A stretch of DNA of 64,000 nucleotides from Corynebacterium frankenforstense DSM 45800 (GTDB lineage: Bacteria; Actinomycetota; Actinomycetes; Mycobacteriales; Mycobacteriaceae). The stretch lies in NCBI RefSeq assembly GCF_001941485.1, contig NZ_CP009247.1, positions 186,001 through 250,000 of the forward strand, written 5' to 3'. The notes under the pieces were generated by a model. It did not search any database. It was not told where the DNA came from and was given only the letters and a program-made list of their open reading frames with translations. Numbering within the stretch: position 1 is the first letter of the stretch; the number at the start of each line of letters is the position of its first letter. Shown here one piece after another: positions 1 through 7,960 of this stretch. The position numbers were made by a program, and so were the translations under genes.

Positions 1-1060
1 CCACCACGGTGCCGGCGAGCAGACCCGTGTAGAGCGTGTACATCGAGGCCGAGACGCCCAGGTAGACGGCGATGCCGAGGGTGGCGAACCAGGAGCCGTC
101 CACGGCGCGGCGGGCGATGAGGACCGCGGCGGCGGCGCCCATGGCGATGATCGTCGCGTAGGGCTCCTCGGGGTTCATCACCAGCATGATCGAGGTGGTC
201 ACCAGCGCGATCGCCGCGCCCTGCGGCAGCGAGCCGGTCAGCCGCTGCCAGACCGGCACCAGCGCGCAGGCGGCCGCGGCGATGGAGACCAGCGCCCACG
301 GCTGGTAGACCTCCCAGCCCGGCACGCCCAGCAGGTTGGCCAGGCGGCCGCCGCCCCAGAACCAGGCGGAGGGGTAGTAGCTGGGCAGGTCCCAGTAGTT
401 CATGTCCGCAAGGTGCGCGGTCTGCGTCATCCGGGAGAGGAACTGGGTGCGGAAGGACTGGTCGGCCTGCAGGCCGTCCAGGTAGAGGCGGCTCGCCGAG
501 AGCGGGACACCCGTGGAGGTGAGCACCAGGCCCGCGGGGGCCAGGTAGGTCACGACGACGGTCAGCCAGGTGCGCCAGCGGGGGCGAGGCCTGTCGGCGT
601 CGGTGCCGGTCTTGTCAGCGTCTGCGCCGGCGTCGGTGCCGGCCTTGTCTGCGTCTGTGTCGCGGTCGGTGCCGGTCTTGTCTGCGCCTGTGTCCGCGTC
701 TGCGTCTGCATCGCGGTCGCGGATCCACAGCGCGCAGAGCACCACCACGGCCGCCACGACGACGACCGTGCCCGCGGTGGCCAGCGCACGGGTGACCATC
801 GAGGTGTTGAAGGCGGGCAGCGAGACCGCGCGCAGCACCAGCCAGCCGGCCAGCGTGGCCACCGCGCCGGCCAGCGCGGCCAGCAGGATTGCGGCGACGG
901 AGGCGCCCCGGCCCCAGCGGTCCGGGCGGACCGGCGCCGGCGGCGGGGTGAGGCGGAGAGCCTCGGTGTCGGTGGTGGATCCCCCGACCACCGGGGTCGC
1001 GGAGGCGCCCACCGGGGTCTCGGAGTCGCCGGTGGGGGAGGCGGTGCTGCTGGTTGCCAT
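1..1060 (-). CDS. aftA: Galactan 5-O-arabinofuranosyltransferase AftA, C-terminus outside window
   Basis: Membrane GT-C glycosyltransferase that adds the first arabinofuranose residues, from decaprenyl-phosphoryl-arabinose (DPA), to cell-wall galactan. Read leftwards from the ATG at 1060, 353 codons are visible and the frame is still open at base 1. A hydrophilic N-terminus of about 50 residues is followed by hydrophobic helices. The AftA hallmark DMNYWDLPSYYPSAWFWGG lies near residues 219-237 and more membrane helices follow. Residues ~114-158 are an unusual Asp/Ala/Thr/Lys/Gly-rich cytosolic-loop repeat (units like TGTDADK), encoded by imperfect direct repeats at about 590-720. The next genes upstream, dprE1 and dprE2, make its substrate, as in mycobacteria (Rv3792-Rv3790). 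A terminator-like hairpin and a 665-bp repeat-rich gap lie between dprE2 and aftA, so aftA may have its own promoter. Identification is from motif and neighbourhood. Confidence 0.9.
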   Translation of the reverse strand, partial: MATSSTASPTGDSETPVGASATPVVGGSTTDTEALRLTPPPAPVRPDRWGRGASVAAILLAALAGAVATLAGWLVLRAVSLPAFNTSMVTRALATAGTVVVVAAVVVLCALWIRDRDADADADTGADKTGTDRDTDADKAGTDAGADADKTGTDADRPRPRWRTWLTVVVTYLAPAGLVLTSTGVPLSASRLYLDGLQADQSFRTQFLSRMTQTAHLADMNYWDLPSYYPSAWFWGGGRLANLLGVPGWEVYQPWALVSIAAAACALVPVWQRLTGSLPQGAAIALVTTSIMLVMNPEEPYATIIAMGAAAAVLIARRAVDGSWFATLGIAVYLGVSASMYTLYTGLLAGTVV

Positions 1061-1226
1061 GGGCCTAAGTCTTGCACACCGGTGCGCCGCGGCCCGAAAC
1101 CCCGCAGCCCGGGTCGTGTGTGGGGTTCGGCGGGGTCGGTTGGGGAACGCGGGCTGTTGCGACGCGGGGAACCTGGGGTGGATGGGGTTGGTGGGGTTTC
1201 CTGGGTGGCTCCGGCGGGCCGGGCGT

Positions 1227-1373
1227 GGACTGTGGTGGGTCGGCCGTGGGCTGTGGCGGTTCGACCGTGGGCTGTGGCGGGCCGGCCGTGGGCTGTGGCG
1301 GGCCGGCCGTGGGCTGTGGCAGGCCGCCCGAGGGCTGTGGCAGGCCGCCCGAGGGCTGTGGCGGTTCGAACGT
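1227..1373. repeat. 21-bp tandem repeat, seven units
   Basis: Seven contiguous 21-bp units, typical unit GGGCTGTGGCGGGCCGGCCG plus T, with two or three variant types alternating. The period is a multiple of three, so both strands read as periodic 7-residue peptides (Pro/Gln/Thr-rich on the minus strand). No convincing gene start or conserved domain goes with it. It lies between aftA and dprE2 and abuts the inverted-repeat element at 1372. Confidence 0.85.
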
Positions 1374-1461
1374 GGGCATTTTGTGTAGGTTTGTCCGGCC
1401 GCGTCGGCGTTTCCCCAGGTCGATTTCGTGGCTCCGGCACAAAACGACACAAAATGCCCAC
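1372..1461. repeat. ~90-bp inverted-repeat element, copy A
   Basis: The ends are inverted: GTGGGCATTTTGTGT at 1372-1386 mirrors ACACAAAATGCCCAC at 1446-1460. The centre carries GTTTCCCCAGGTCGATT. Copy B at 5343-5432 matches when reverse-complemented: same termini, same TTTCCCCAGGTC core, same length. Copies at 13113 and 14561 are a related subfamily. No transposase is nearby. Two 21-bp direct copies of CCCACCGATCCCGCGCCGAA(C) follow at about 1457-1498. Confidence 0.75.
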
Positions 1462-1552
1462 CGATCCCGCGCCGAACCCCACCGATCCCGCGCCGAACCC
1501 TACGGGCCCCAGCCAAAACCAAGCCCACCAACCCCACCCACCCCTCAAACAA

Positions 1553-1595
1553 CAAAAACCCGGGCCCCGGCCCATGAAAGGACCGGAACCCGGGT
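1553..1595 (-). terminator. Rho-independent terminator-like hairpin after dprE2
   Basis: On the minus strand a stem ACCCGGG...CCCGGGT with extra inner GC pairs runs into TTTTTG (bases 1554-1558 are A on the plus strand). It lies about 130 bp beyond the dprE2 stop, in the direction of transcription. It would limit readthrough into aftA. Confidence 0.6.
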
Positions 1596-1725
1596 CTCAC
1601 CCCGCGGGGTGCGGGGGATGCGCAAGGGCGTGCGGCGCGCTACGGCGCCGCCGCCTCAAGCACCACCGCCTACAGCGGCAGGCCGTCTCACAACGGCACC
1701 GCCGCGTCAGCCTCTGACCACCGCC

Positions 1726-2487
1726 TTACAGCGGCAGGCGGTTGAAGATCTGGCGCGGGATGAAGTTGAACACGCCGGCGACGGCCTCGAAGGCCGGGTG
1801 GACGAAGATGATGTCCTTGCCCTTGAGCACGGCGTCGACGATGCGCTCGCCGACCTCCTTGGCGTCCACGGTCAGCGGGGCCTCCTTGACCCCGGCCGAC
1901 ATCTTGGTGCGCACCTGGCCCGGGCGGACGACCAGCACGTTGACGCCGGAGTCCTTCAGGGCGACGCCGAGCTGGGTGTAGAAGCCGTCCAGGCCGGCCT
2001 TGGAGGCGCCGTAGACGAAGTTCGAGCGGCGCACGCGCACGCCGGCGACCGAGGACATCGCCACGATGGTGCCGTGGCCCTGCTCGCGCATGCGCTGGCC
2101 GAGCAGCACGCCCACGGAGACGGGGCCGGTGTAGTTGACCTGCGCGGAGGCGACGGCCTTGTCGTGGTTCTGCCACAGCTCCTCCTGGTCGCCCAGGGTG
2201 CCGAAGGCCACGATGGCCACGTCGACGTCGCCGTGACCGAAGGCCTTGTCGATGACCTCCTCGTGGGTGTCGAAGGCGGTGGCGTCGAAGTCGATGACCT
2301 CGACCTCGGAGGCGCCGGCCTCGCGGACCTGCTTGGCGGCGGCCTCGATGCGTGGCGAGTCCTCACGGGCGGCGAGGATGACGCGGGCGGGGCCGCGGTC
2401 GAGGAACTCGGTGACGGCGGCCAGGCCGATCTCCGAGGTACCCCCGAGCAGCAGGATGTTCTGGGCCTGTCCCACAGCGTTGAGCAT
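1726..2487 (-). CDS. dprE2: Decaprenylphosphoryl-2-keto-erythro-pentose reductase DprE2
   Basis: Short-chain dehydrogenase of 253 residues that uses NADH to reduce the 2-keto intermediate made by DprE1, giving DPA, the only arabinose donor for arabinogalactan (and for arabinomannan lipids). The nucleotide loop GGTSEIG is at 15-21, the catalytic Ser is in MSSVAG (~145) and the Tyr/Lys pair is in YGASKAG (Tyr159, Lys163). Length and the RPGQVRTKM stretch fit DprE2. The ATG at 2487 lies 67 bp beyond the dprE1 stop on the same strand, so the two are probably co-transcribed. The product probably works as a complex with DprE1 on the periplasmic or membrane side. Confidence 0.93.
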   Translation of the reverse strand: MLNAVGQAQNILLLGGTSEIGLAAVTEFLDRGPARVILAAREDSPRIEAAAKQVREAGASEVEVIDFDATAFDTHEEVIDKAFGHGDVDVAIVAFGTLGDQEELWQNHDKAVASAQVNYTGPVSVGVLLGQRMREQGHGTIVAMSSVAGVRVRRSNFVYGASKAGLDGFYTQLGVALKDSGVNVLVVRPGQVRTKMSAGVKEAPLTVDAKEVGERIVDAVLKGKDIIFVHPAFEAVAGVFNFIPRQIFNRLPL

Positions 2488-2554
2488 TTGGTGACTCTCC
2501 TTGTTGCTTACCTTGTAGCTTCGCTTGGCTTTGCGGTGAGTGTAGGTGGGCGGA

Positions 2555-3979
2555 TCAGCGCAGCTCGAGGCGGCGCGACATGTCCGAGGCGAACACGCCG
2601 GTCGGGTCGATCTCGTTGCGGGTCTTCAGCCAGCCCTCCATGCCCGGGTACATCTTGTGGAACATCTCCGGGGTGGTGCGCGACTCCTTGGCCAGGTAGA
2701 GGCGGCCGCCGAACTCGAGGACCTGGCGGTCCAGGTCGTCGAGCAGCTTGTTCAGGCCCGGACGGATCGGGAAGTCGACGCAGACGTTCCAGCCCGGCAT
2801 CGGGTAGCTCAGTGGGGCGCGGTTGCCCTCGCCGAAGAGCTTGAACACGTTGAGCGCCGAGTAGTGGCCGCTGGCCTGCATCTGCTTGATGATGTCCTTG
2901 AACGGCTCGACGGCCTCGGTCGGCACGACGAACTGGTACTGCAGGAAGCCGGCCTTGCCGTAGCCGCGGTTCCACTCGCCGATCAGGTCGAGCGGCTGGT
3001 AGAACTGCGTGAGGTTCTTGACCTGGTTCCGCGCCGGCGCGCCCATCATGTAATAGGCCTCGCCGATGGCGGACAGGGTCAGCTTGTTCATCGTCCAGGA
3101 CGGGAAGATGTCCGGCACGGTCATCAGCTGCGGGGCGTTGAACTTCAGCGGGTCCTTGGCCAGCTTCGGGGCGAACTCCTTGAGCTGGTCGAGGGTGGCC
3201 AGCGAGCCGCGCGAGATGGTGGCACGGCCCAGCTTGGGCTCCGGGGAGATGACGTCGAACCAGGCGGAGGAGTAGGAGTAGTTCTTCTCCGAGCCGTCCG
3301 AGTGGGCGGCGATGGTCTCGTCGAGGTTGGCGGTGCGGTCGGTGTCCGCGATGAAGTAGGCCGTCTCGGTCTTGGTCATGCGGATCTGCGCGCGCAGGAT
3401 GATGCCGGTCAGGCCCATGCCGCCGACGGTCGCCCAGAACAGGGTGCCCTCCGGGTCGTCCTCGCTGCCCTCGGGCTCGAGGTGGAGCACACGCCCGTCG
3501 GCGACGAGCAGCTCCATGGAAGTGACGTGGTCGCCGAAGGAGCCGTCGGAGTGGTGGTTCTTGCCGTGGATGTCCGGGCCGATGGCGCCGCCGATGGTGA
3601 CCTGGCGGGTGCCGGGCAGGACGGGGACCCACAGGCCGTAGGGCAGGGCGGCCTTCATCAGCTGGTCGAGGGTCACGCCGCCGTCGACGTCGACGATGGC
3701 GGTGTCCGGGTCGATCGAGTGGATCTTGTTCAGCGGCTGCATGTCGACGACGATGCCGCCGCCGTTCTGGGCCGGGTCACCGTAGGAGCGGCCCATGCCG
3801 CGGGCGATGATGCCGCGGCGCTCGCGCTCGGGCAGCGACGAGTTGCGCTCGGCGGTCATCTTGACGGCGTCGATGATGGTCTCGACGTCCGGGGTCGACA
3901 GGACGTGGGCCGTCGACGGGGCGGTGCGGCCCCAGCCGTGCAGCGACTGTTCCGTCGTGGGGATGGTCTCTTGTGCCAT
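2555..3979 (-). CDS. dprE1: Decaprenylphosphoryl-beta-D-ribose 2-oxidase DprE1
   Basis: FAD-dependent oxidase of 474 residues that oxidises the 2-OH of decaprenylphosphoryl-ribose, the first step of epimerisation to DPA. The FAD-binding segment [16 protein letters not shown] is at ~59-74. A second FAD contact, [13 protein letters not shown], follows. The C-terminus ([13 protein letters not shown]) is as in the mycobacterial enzyme (461 residues). The active-site loop [11 protein letters not shown] keeps the cysteine (Cys400 here, Cys387 in M. tuberculosis) that benzothiazinones modify covalently, so the enzyme should be of the sensitive type. The ATG at 3979 is followed by [12 protein letters not shown] 440-bp gap upstream holds its promoter region and the inverted-repeat unit at 4225-4416. 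Confidence 0.95.
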   Translation of the reverse strand: MAQETIPTTEQSLHGWGRTAPSTAHVLSTPDVETIIDAVKMTAERNSSLPERERRGIIARGMGRSYGDPAQNGGGIVVDMQPLNKIHSIDPDTAIVDVDGGVTLDQLMKAALPYGLWVPVLPGTRQVTIGGAIGPDIHGKNHHSDGSFGDHVTSMELLVADGRVLHLEPEGSEDDPEGTLFWATVGGMGLTGIILRAQIRMTKTETAYFIADTDRTANLDETIAAHSDGSEKNYSYSSAWFDVISPEPKLGRATISRGSLATLDQLKEFAPKLAKDPLKFNAPQLMTVPDIFPSWTMNKLTLSAIGEAYYMMGAPARNQVKNLTQFYQPLDLIGEWNRGYGKAGFLQYQFVVPTEAVEPFKDIIKQMQASGHYSALNVFKLFGEGNRAPLSYPMPGWNVCVDFPIRPGLNKLLDDLDRQVLEFGGRLYLAKESRTTPEMFHKMYPGMEGWLKTRNEIDPTGVFASDMSRRLELR

Positions 3980-4224
3980 GGGAAGCTATCTTTCCTTGTG
4001 CTCGGTGCCGATGGATGTGGGATTGTGCCCGGTTCCGTGGCTGTGGCCTCGGGGCAGACGAGAGGCCCTACGCGACGCGCAGGGTGGATATGTTGACCTT
4101 TTCGGTCTCATACGCGGTCAAGGATACCCGGGTGGGCGTGGGAATCCACAATGTAACAGCTGTGTCCAGGGGGTGAGTCTGCGTACATCTGGGTGTCCGT
4201 GTTTCCGGTTCTGCCCGGTTGTGC

Positions 4225-4416
4225 TTGCCGACGTCCCGTCACATGCGCTCTGCGCCACCCTTCCGGTGTGCGGTGGATCCCGTCACGGGGCGGTGTCCGC
4301 CCCTGAGTTGGTGCCCGCCTACGGTGTGGTGCCCGCCCGCGGCGGGACTCGTCCCGGGGCGCCCGCCCACGGGGCGGGAACCGCCCGCGGGGCGGGGCGC
4401 GACGTCGGCAATCGGG
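4225..4416. repeat. Intergenic segment bounded by inverted CGACGTC motifs
   Basis: The left edge TTGCCGACGTCCCG (4225-4238) is mirrored at the right edge by GCGACGTCGGCAATCGGG (~4399-4416). The inside is GC-rich, with short runs of CCCGC-type repeats. The same paired arrangement occurs at 20391-20536. From 3980 to 4224 there is no gene; that stretch includes moderately AT-rich DNA that may hold the dprE1 promoter. Confidence 0.6.
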
Positions 4417-4419
4417 GCC

Positions 4420-4644
4420 TCAGAGGTCCAGCAGACGGCGCACGGGTTCCGGCAGCCCCTCCTGGCTGGTGATCGTGGGGCCGGAGTACTCGCGCAGCTC
4501 CTTGAGCACCAGGGACTGGCTGGTGGTGTCCACCATGGGCAGCTCCTGGGCGACCAGGCGCACCATGAAGTCGTCGAGCGGCAGGTTGGTGCGTTGCGCG
4601 GCCTCGTGGACGCCGTGGCGTTCGTCGTGGCTGATCTCGGACAT
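4420..4644 (-). CDS. Small protein of unknown function
   Basis: 74 residues starting MSEISHDERHGV and ending at 4420. The protein is soluble, acidic to neutral and predicted helical, with no membrane segment or recognisable motif; LPLDDFMVRLVAQELPMVD is its longest hydrophobic-amphipathic stretch. It is divergent from the gene at 4687, with only 42 bp between the starts. Codon use and a clear ATG support a real gene. I do not recognise the family. Confidence 0.6.
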   Translation of the reverse strand: MSEISHDERHGVHEAAQRTNLPLDDFMVRLVAQELPMVDTTSQSLVLKELREYSGPTITSQEGLPEPVRRLLDL

Positions 4645-4686
4645 GGCACCCAGGCTAGCGGGGTCGGGGCGGTAACGTCGGGAGCC

Positions 4687-5301
4687 ATGACGCCGCCTGA
4701 GACCACCGCCGCAGAAACCGCCGCCCCCGCCGAGCACCCCGTCATCGCCGTCGTCGACGCCGGGGAGGCGCGCACGGTGGTCTGGCACGTGCAGACCAAC
4801 CCGGACTTCTCCTCGCCGGCGGCGATCCTCTCGGGGGCGTGGGTGCTCTCGGACGAGGACGGCGACGTGGACCCGGGCCGCCTGGACGACCTGCTCGAGG
4901 GCACCGTCGTGGCGCGCACGGAGGCCGCGGTGGAGCGGGGCCTGAGCTTCCCGACGGCCGCCGGCGTGCTGCCCGGCTCCGGCGCCGGGACCCTGACGGC
5001 GCTGGTCGAGCCGATCCGCGCCGCGGTCGGCCGGATCGACGAGGCCGTCGCAGAGAACAAGGAGCAGAACCCGAAGGCCCAGGGGCTGCGCATGCCGAAG
5101 GTCGAGGTCCCGGACCCGGGGCACCTCGCCGAGGCCTACCACGGGGAGCCGGAGGCTGAGGCCTGCTGGTCGCTGGCGCGCGCGGTGGCCGACGTGGTCG
5201 ACGGGTGGCACGCGGTGGAGAACCGGCGGCGCACGCGGGCGTTCCTGAAGGACGCCTTCGGCAGGTCGGTGCGCCCGCTGCCGCTGCCCGAGCTGGGGTA
5301 G
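4687..5301 (+). CDS. Hypothetical protein, 204 residues
   Basis: The ATG at 4687 begins MTPPETTAAETAAPAEHP, then a soluble protein (VIAVVDAGEARTVVWHVQTNPDF...). There is no signal peptide or membrane helix. The middle (PVRAAVGRIDEAV-like helices around residues 115-140) and the end (SLARAVADVVDGWHAVENRRRTRAFLKDAFG) look helical. It is transcribed away from the small gene at 4644. I do not recognise a domain. The reading frame, codon bias and stop at 5301 are convincing. Confidence 0.65.
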   Translation: MTPPETTAAETAAPAEHPVIAVVDAGEARTVVWHVQTNPDFSSPAAILSGAWVLSDEDGDVDPGRLDDLLEGTVVARTEAAVERGLSFPTAAGVLPGSGAGTLTALVEPIRAAVGRIDEAVAENKEQNPKAQGLRMPKVEVPDPGHLAEAYHGEPEAEACWSLARAVADVVDGWHAVENRRRTRAFLKDAFGRSVRPLPLPELG

Positions 5302-5342
5302 GGGTCGAGGCCGGGTTGGGTTGGGGGTGGCCCGGGGCCACC

Positions 5343-5432
5343 CTGGGCATTTTGTTGCAGTTTGCGCGGAGGCCCGGAATCTGACCTGGGGAAATGCCGC
5401 GCCCACCCGACAAACCGACCCAAAATGCCCAC
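5343..5432. repeat. ~90-bp inverted-repeat element, copy B
   Basis: Termini TGGGCATTTTGTTGCAG (5344-5360) and CAAAATGCCCACG (~5421-5433) are inverted repeats. The centre GACCTGGGGAAATG (5382-5395) is the reverse complement of the core in copy A at 1372. It lies in the 228-bp gap between two unknown genes; the rest of the gap holds nothing I can name. Confidence 0.75.
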
Positions 5433-5529
5433 GGGCCCTGCCCCAGAACTCACCCACCCGACCGCAACCCGACCGGCCCCCGGGTTTCGCCGCGGCGGGA
5501 GGCGGGCGGACGCAGCTACGCTGGGGCCC

Positions 5530-6720
5530 ATGTCACCGTCTCCGGCCGGCGTCCGCCACAGGATCGACGACGACACCGTCGTCGATCTGGCAGCCGCGCG
5601 CCGAGAGCGCAGCCGCGGGCCCCGCGACGACCCGGCCGCGCGCACCGTGGTGCTGCGCGTCGCGGGGGCGGAGCGCCAGGGGGAGGTCTACCGCCACATC
5701 GGCGTCAACGACCACCTGCACCTGTTCGACCTGCACCAGATCCTGGACGTCTGCCTCGGCTTCGACACCCCCGAGGCCACCGGCGACGGCACCGTGGCCT
5801 GGTGGTTCGGCCCCGCCGCCGGCGCGGGGATCGACGCGCCCGGCGGAAGGTACGACGGCCCGGGCCGGGGCGGCGGCGTTGGCCGCGGCGACCGGGGCAC
5901 AGGCGGCGGCGCAGGTCCCGGCGCCGACGAGGAGCTGCACGGGGACGACGAGCTGCACCTCCACCTCGCCGAGGAGGGCGACGAGGTCACCTACCACTGG
6001 GGCCTGTGGGCCGTGCCCGTGACCGTGGTCGGCGGCTTCCCGCGCGACGCGGCGACCCCGGACGCGCTGTGCGTCGGCGGCTACGGCAGCTTCACCGGCG
6101 CGCCCTTCGACCTGCCGGGCATCAACGCCCGCCTGACCGGCGCGGAGACGATCACCGACGTCCTCGCGGCGGTGCACCCGCAGGTGCGCGGGCTGATCTC
6201 GCGCAGCGGGCTCTTCGACTTCGTCCCGCTGCTGCAGGCCCTCGACCTCACCGCGGCGGTCTCCTCCCGGCCGGAGCGGATCGACGCCGACGGAATCGAC
6301 GCCGACGGAATTGACGACGTCCCGCCCGGAGCCCGTGCGCGCACAGGCGCGGCCCCCGGCGTGGGTGCGGGGGCCGACCAGGGCGCGCATCCCGGCGCGG
6401 CCGAACTCGTGCCGCTCGCCGAGCTGCCCCTCGAGGACGACCAGCGCGGCGCCGACGCCTTCTGGGCGACCGTGCTCGCCCTGACGTGCCTGTCTGACGA
6501 GGAACTGACCGACGAGGTGATCACCACCACGATGGCGGCCCTCGGCTGGACCGCCGCGGACGGCGGCAACCTCGGGGCCGACGAGGTCCGCGACCTGTGC
6601 CGGGCCTCGCTCGAGCAGCTCGCCGCGCACGGCGGCTACGGGCCCGACCGCCTCCCGCCGGTCGGCCGCCTGGACCTCTACCGCGCGCTGCTCGCGGGCG
6701 GTACGGCCCCGGTGGACTAG
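5530..6720 (+). CDS. Hypothetical protein with a region like the pRiA4b Orf3 family
   Basis: 396 residues from the ATG at 5530. Residues ~38-80 (VVLRVAGAERQGEVYRHIGV, then LHLFDLHQILDVCLGFD) resemble the start of the plasmid pRiA4b Orf3-like fold, and DEVTYHWGLW followed by ALCVGGYGSF resembles its later strand and Cys/Gly loop. A Gly/Asp-rich linker (~residues 95-140) and a second one near 255-295 are low-complexity insertions. The C-terminal third is helical (LSDEELTDEVITTTMAALGW). Function unknown; the family is common in actinobacteria and on mobile DNA. It ends 11 bp before the GtrA-like gene, so the two are probably co-transcribed. Confidence 0.6.
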   Translation: MSPSPAGVRHRIDDDTVVDLAAARRERSRGPRDDPAARTVVLRVAGAERQGEVYRHIGVNDHLHLFDLHQILDVCLGFDTPEATGDGTVAWWFGPAAGAGIDAPGGRYDGPGRGGGVGRGDRGTGGGAGPGADEELHGDDELHLHLAEEGDEVTYHWGLWAVPVTVVGGFPRDAATPDALCVGGYGSFTGAPFDLPGINARLTGAETITDVLAAVHPQVRGLISRSGLFDFVPLLQALDLTAAVSSRPERIDADGIDADGIDDVPPGARARTGAAPGVGAGADQGAHPGAAELVPLAELPLEDDQRGADAFWATVLALTCLSDEELTDEVITTTMAALGWTAADGGNLGADEVRDLCRASLEQLAAHGGYGPDRLPPVGRLDLYRALLAGGTAPVD

Positions 6721-6731
6721 GCTTTCCCACC

Positions 6732-7331
6732 ATGCGCGACGCACGCGAGGACGACTCCCGCACCGAACCGACCGGCCACGAGGCGGTCGGTGCCCTCGGC
6801 GACCCGCGGGGCACCGACGCCGGACCCGCAGGGGAACCGCGCGCCGGCGAGGCGCGCGCCGTCGGCAAGCACGACGACTCAGCGCACCACTCAGGCAGGC
6901 AGACGACCGTGATCAAAGGCACCGACGAATCCAGCCTGCGCACCCAGGCGACCCGCTTCATCATCTCCGGCGTCGTCTCGGCGGTGGTGGACCTGAGCTT
7001 CACCGCCGTGATGCAGTACCTGTTCGGGCAGAGCCTGGCGGTCTCGCGCACGGTCGGCTTCATCTTCGGCACGCTGAGCGCCTACATGATCAACCGGCGC
7101 TGGACGTTCCGCGCCGAGCCGTCGGTGCGCCGCTTCCTGGCGGTCTGCCTGCTCTACAGCGTGACGTACCTGATCAACGTCGGCGGCTACAAGTACGGCT
7201 TCATCCTGCTGTCCGGCTGGGGGCTGCCCGACTGGCTGTCCACGGTGATCGCCTTCGTCGTCTCGCAGGGCACGGCGACGGTGGCCAACTTCGTCATCCA
7301 GCGCACCATCATCTTCCGCGGCGCCCGCTGA
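6732..7331 (+). CDS. GtrA-family membrane protein (Rv3789-like)
   Basis: 199 residues. A hydrophilic N-terminus of ~65 residues is followed by four hydrophobic helices typical of GtrA: ATRFIISGVVSAVVDLSFTA, a second one with GFIFGTLSAYMINRRWTF, and two more. The NRRWTF motif is diagnostic. In mycobacteria the homologue Rv3789, next to dprE1/aftA, is linked to DPA flipping or to anchoring AftA, so a role in supplying DPA to the outer face of the membrane is inferred. The ATG at 6732 sits 11 bp after the upstream stop. Confidence 0.8.
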   Translation: MRDAREDDSRTEPTGHEAVGALGDPRGTDAGPAGEPRAGEARAVGKHDDSAHHSGRQTTVIKGTDESSLRTQATRFIISGVVSAVVDLSFTAVMQYLFGQSLAVSRTVGFIFGTLSAYMINRRWTFRAEPSVRRFLAVCLLYSVTYLINVGGYKYGFILLSGWGLPDWLSTVIAFVVSQGTATVANFVIQRTIIFRGAR

Positions 7332-7414
7332 TCCGATGATCTGATCTCCTGTCCCCGTCCCGGTACTCTCGTGGGGGAATCACCGGACCAGGACGACGAG
7401 GAGAGGAGCCGCCG

Positions 7415-7960
7415 ATGACCTCCGTGCACGCGCGCCGGGCCGAGCTGATCTGCGCCGGGGTGCTCTCCGCCGTCCTGGCCGTGGTCGTCGTCGTGCTCAT
7501 GGGCGACTCGTTCGCGGAACTGGGCAGCGGCGTGCGCAGCTCGATCAGCTGGGTGATGGCCAGCGTCGAGTTCATCGGCGTGGCCGCGGCCCTCGGCCTG
7601 GCCACGGTGTCCGGGTTCATCCTCCGGCGCACCACCGGAAAACGGCGGGCCCACGCGCGCATCGCGCTCAGCGGCGCGCTGGCCTACCTGGCGGTGCGCG
7701 CGGCGTGGTCGCTGGTCTACTCGGCGGCCATCGGCACCGGGGGACTGGCGACGTTCCTGCGCGTGGCGGAACTGGTGGCGCTCAGCCCGATCGCGGTGCT
7801 GCTCGGTGCCTCGGCCGCGCTGTTCCTGCGGCGCCGCCGCGGTGACGATCCCGGCGAGGAGCTGGAGGGTGCCCCGGCGGCCGGTCCGGGGGACGGGCCC
7901 GGTCCGGGTGAACAGCCGGGTGACCGCCTCGACCCCGGCGACCCCACAGACCCCCGCTAG
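7415..7960 (+). CDS. Small membrane protein of unknown function
   Basis: 181 residues with about four transmembrane helices (residues ~9-30, 40-68, 85-110, 112-135) and a Pro/Gly/Asp-rich cytosolic tail. A strong ribosome site (GAGGAGAGGAGCC) precedes the ATG at 7415. It is convergent with glfT1, and the two genes share the tetranucleotide CTAG (7957-7960), which gives a TAG stop on each strand. No family recognised; the position among arabinogalactan genes is suggestive only. Confidence 0.7.
   Translation: MTSVHARRAELICAGVLSAVLAVVVVVLMGDSFAELGSGVRSSISWVMASVEFIGVAAALGLATVSGFILRRTTGKRRAHARIALSGALAYLAVRAAWSLVYSAAIGTGGLATFLRVAELVALSPIAVLLGASAALFLRRRRGDDPGEELEGAPAAGPGDGPGPGEQPGDRLDPGDPTDPR

Noticed and set aside
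1065..1442. A 125-codon minus-strand frame with PPQPTAG repeats
   Set aside because: The periodicity comes from the 21-bp DNA repeat, the start lies in the inverted-repeat element, and no ribosome site is visible.
562..1717. Long overlapping frames on both strands in the aftA/gap region
   Set aside because: Only the aftA frame has family motifs; the others cross repeats and low-complexity DNA.
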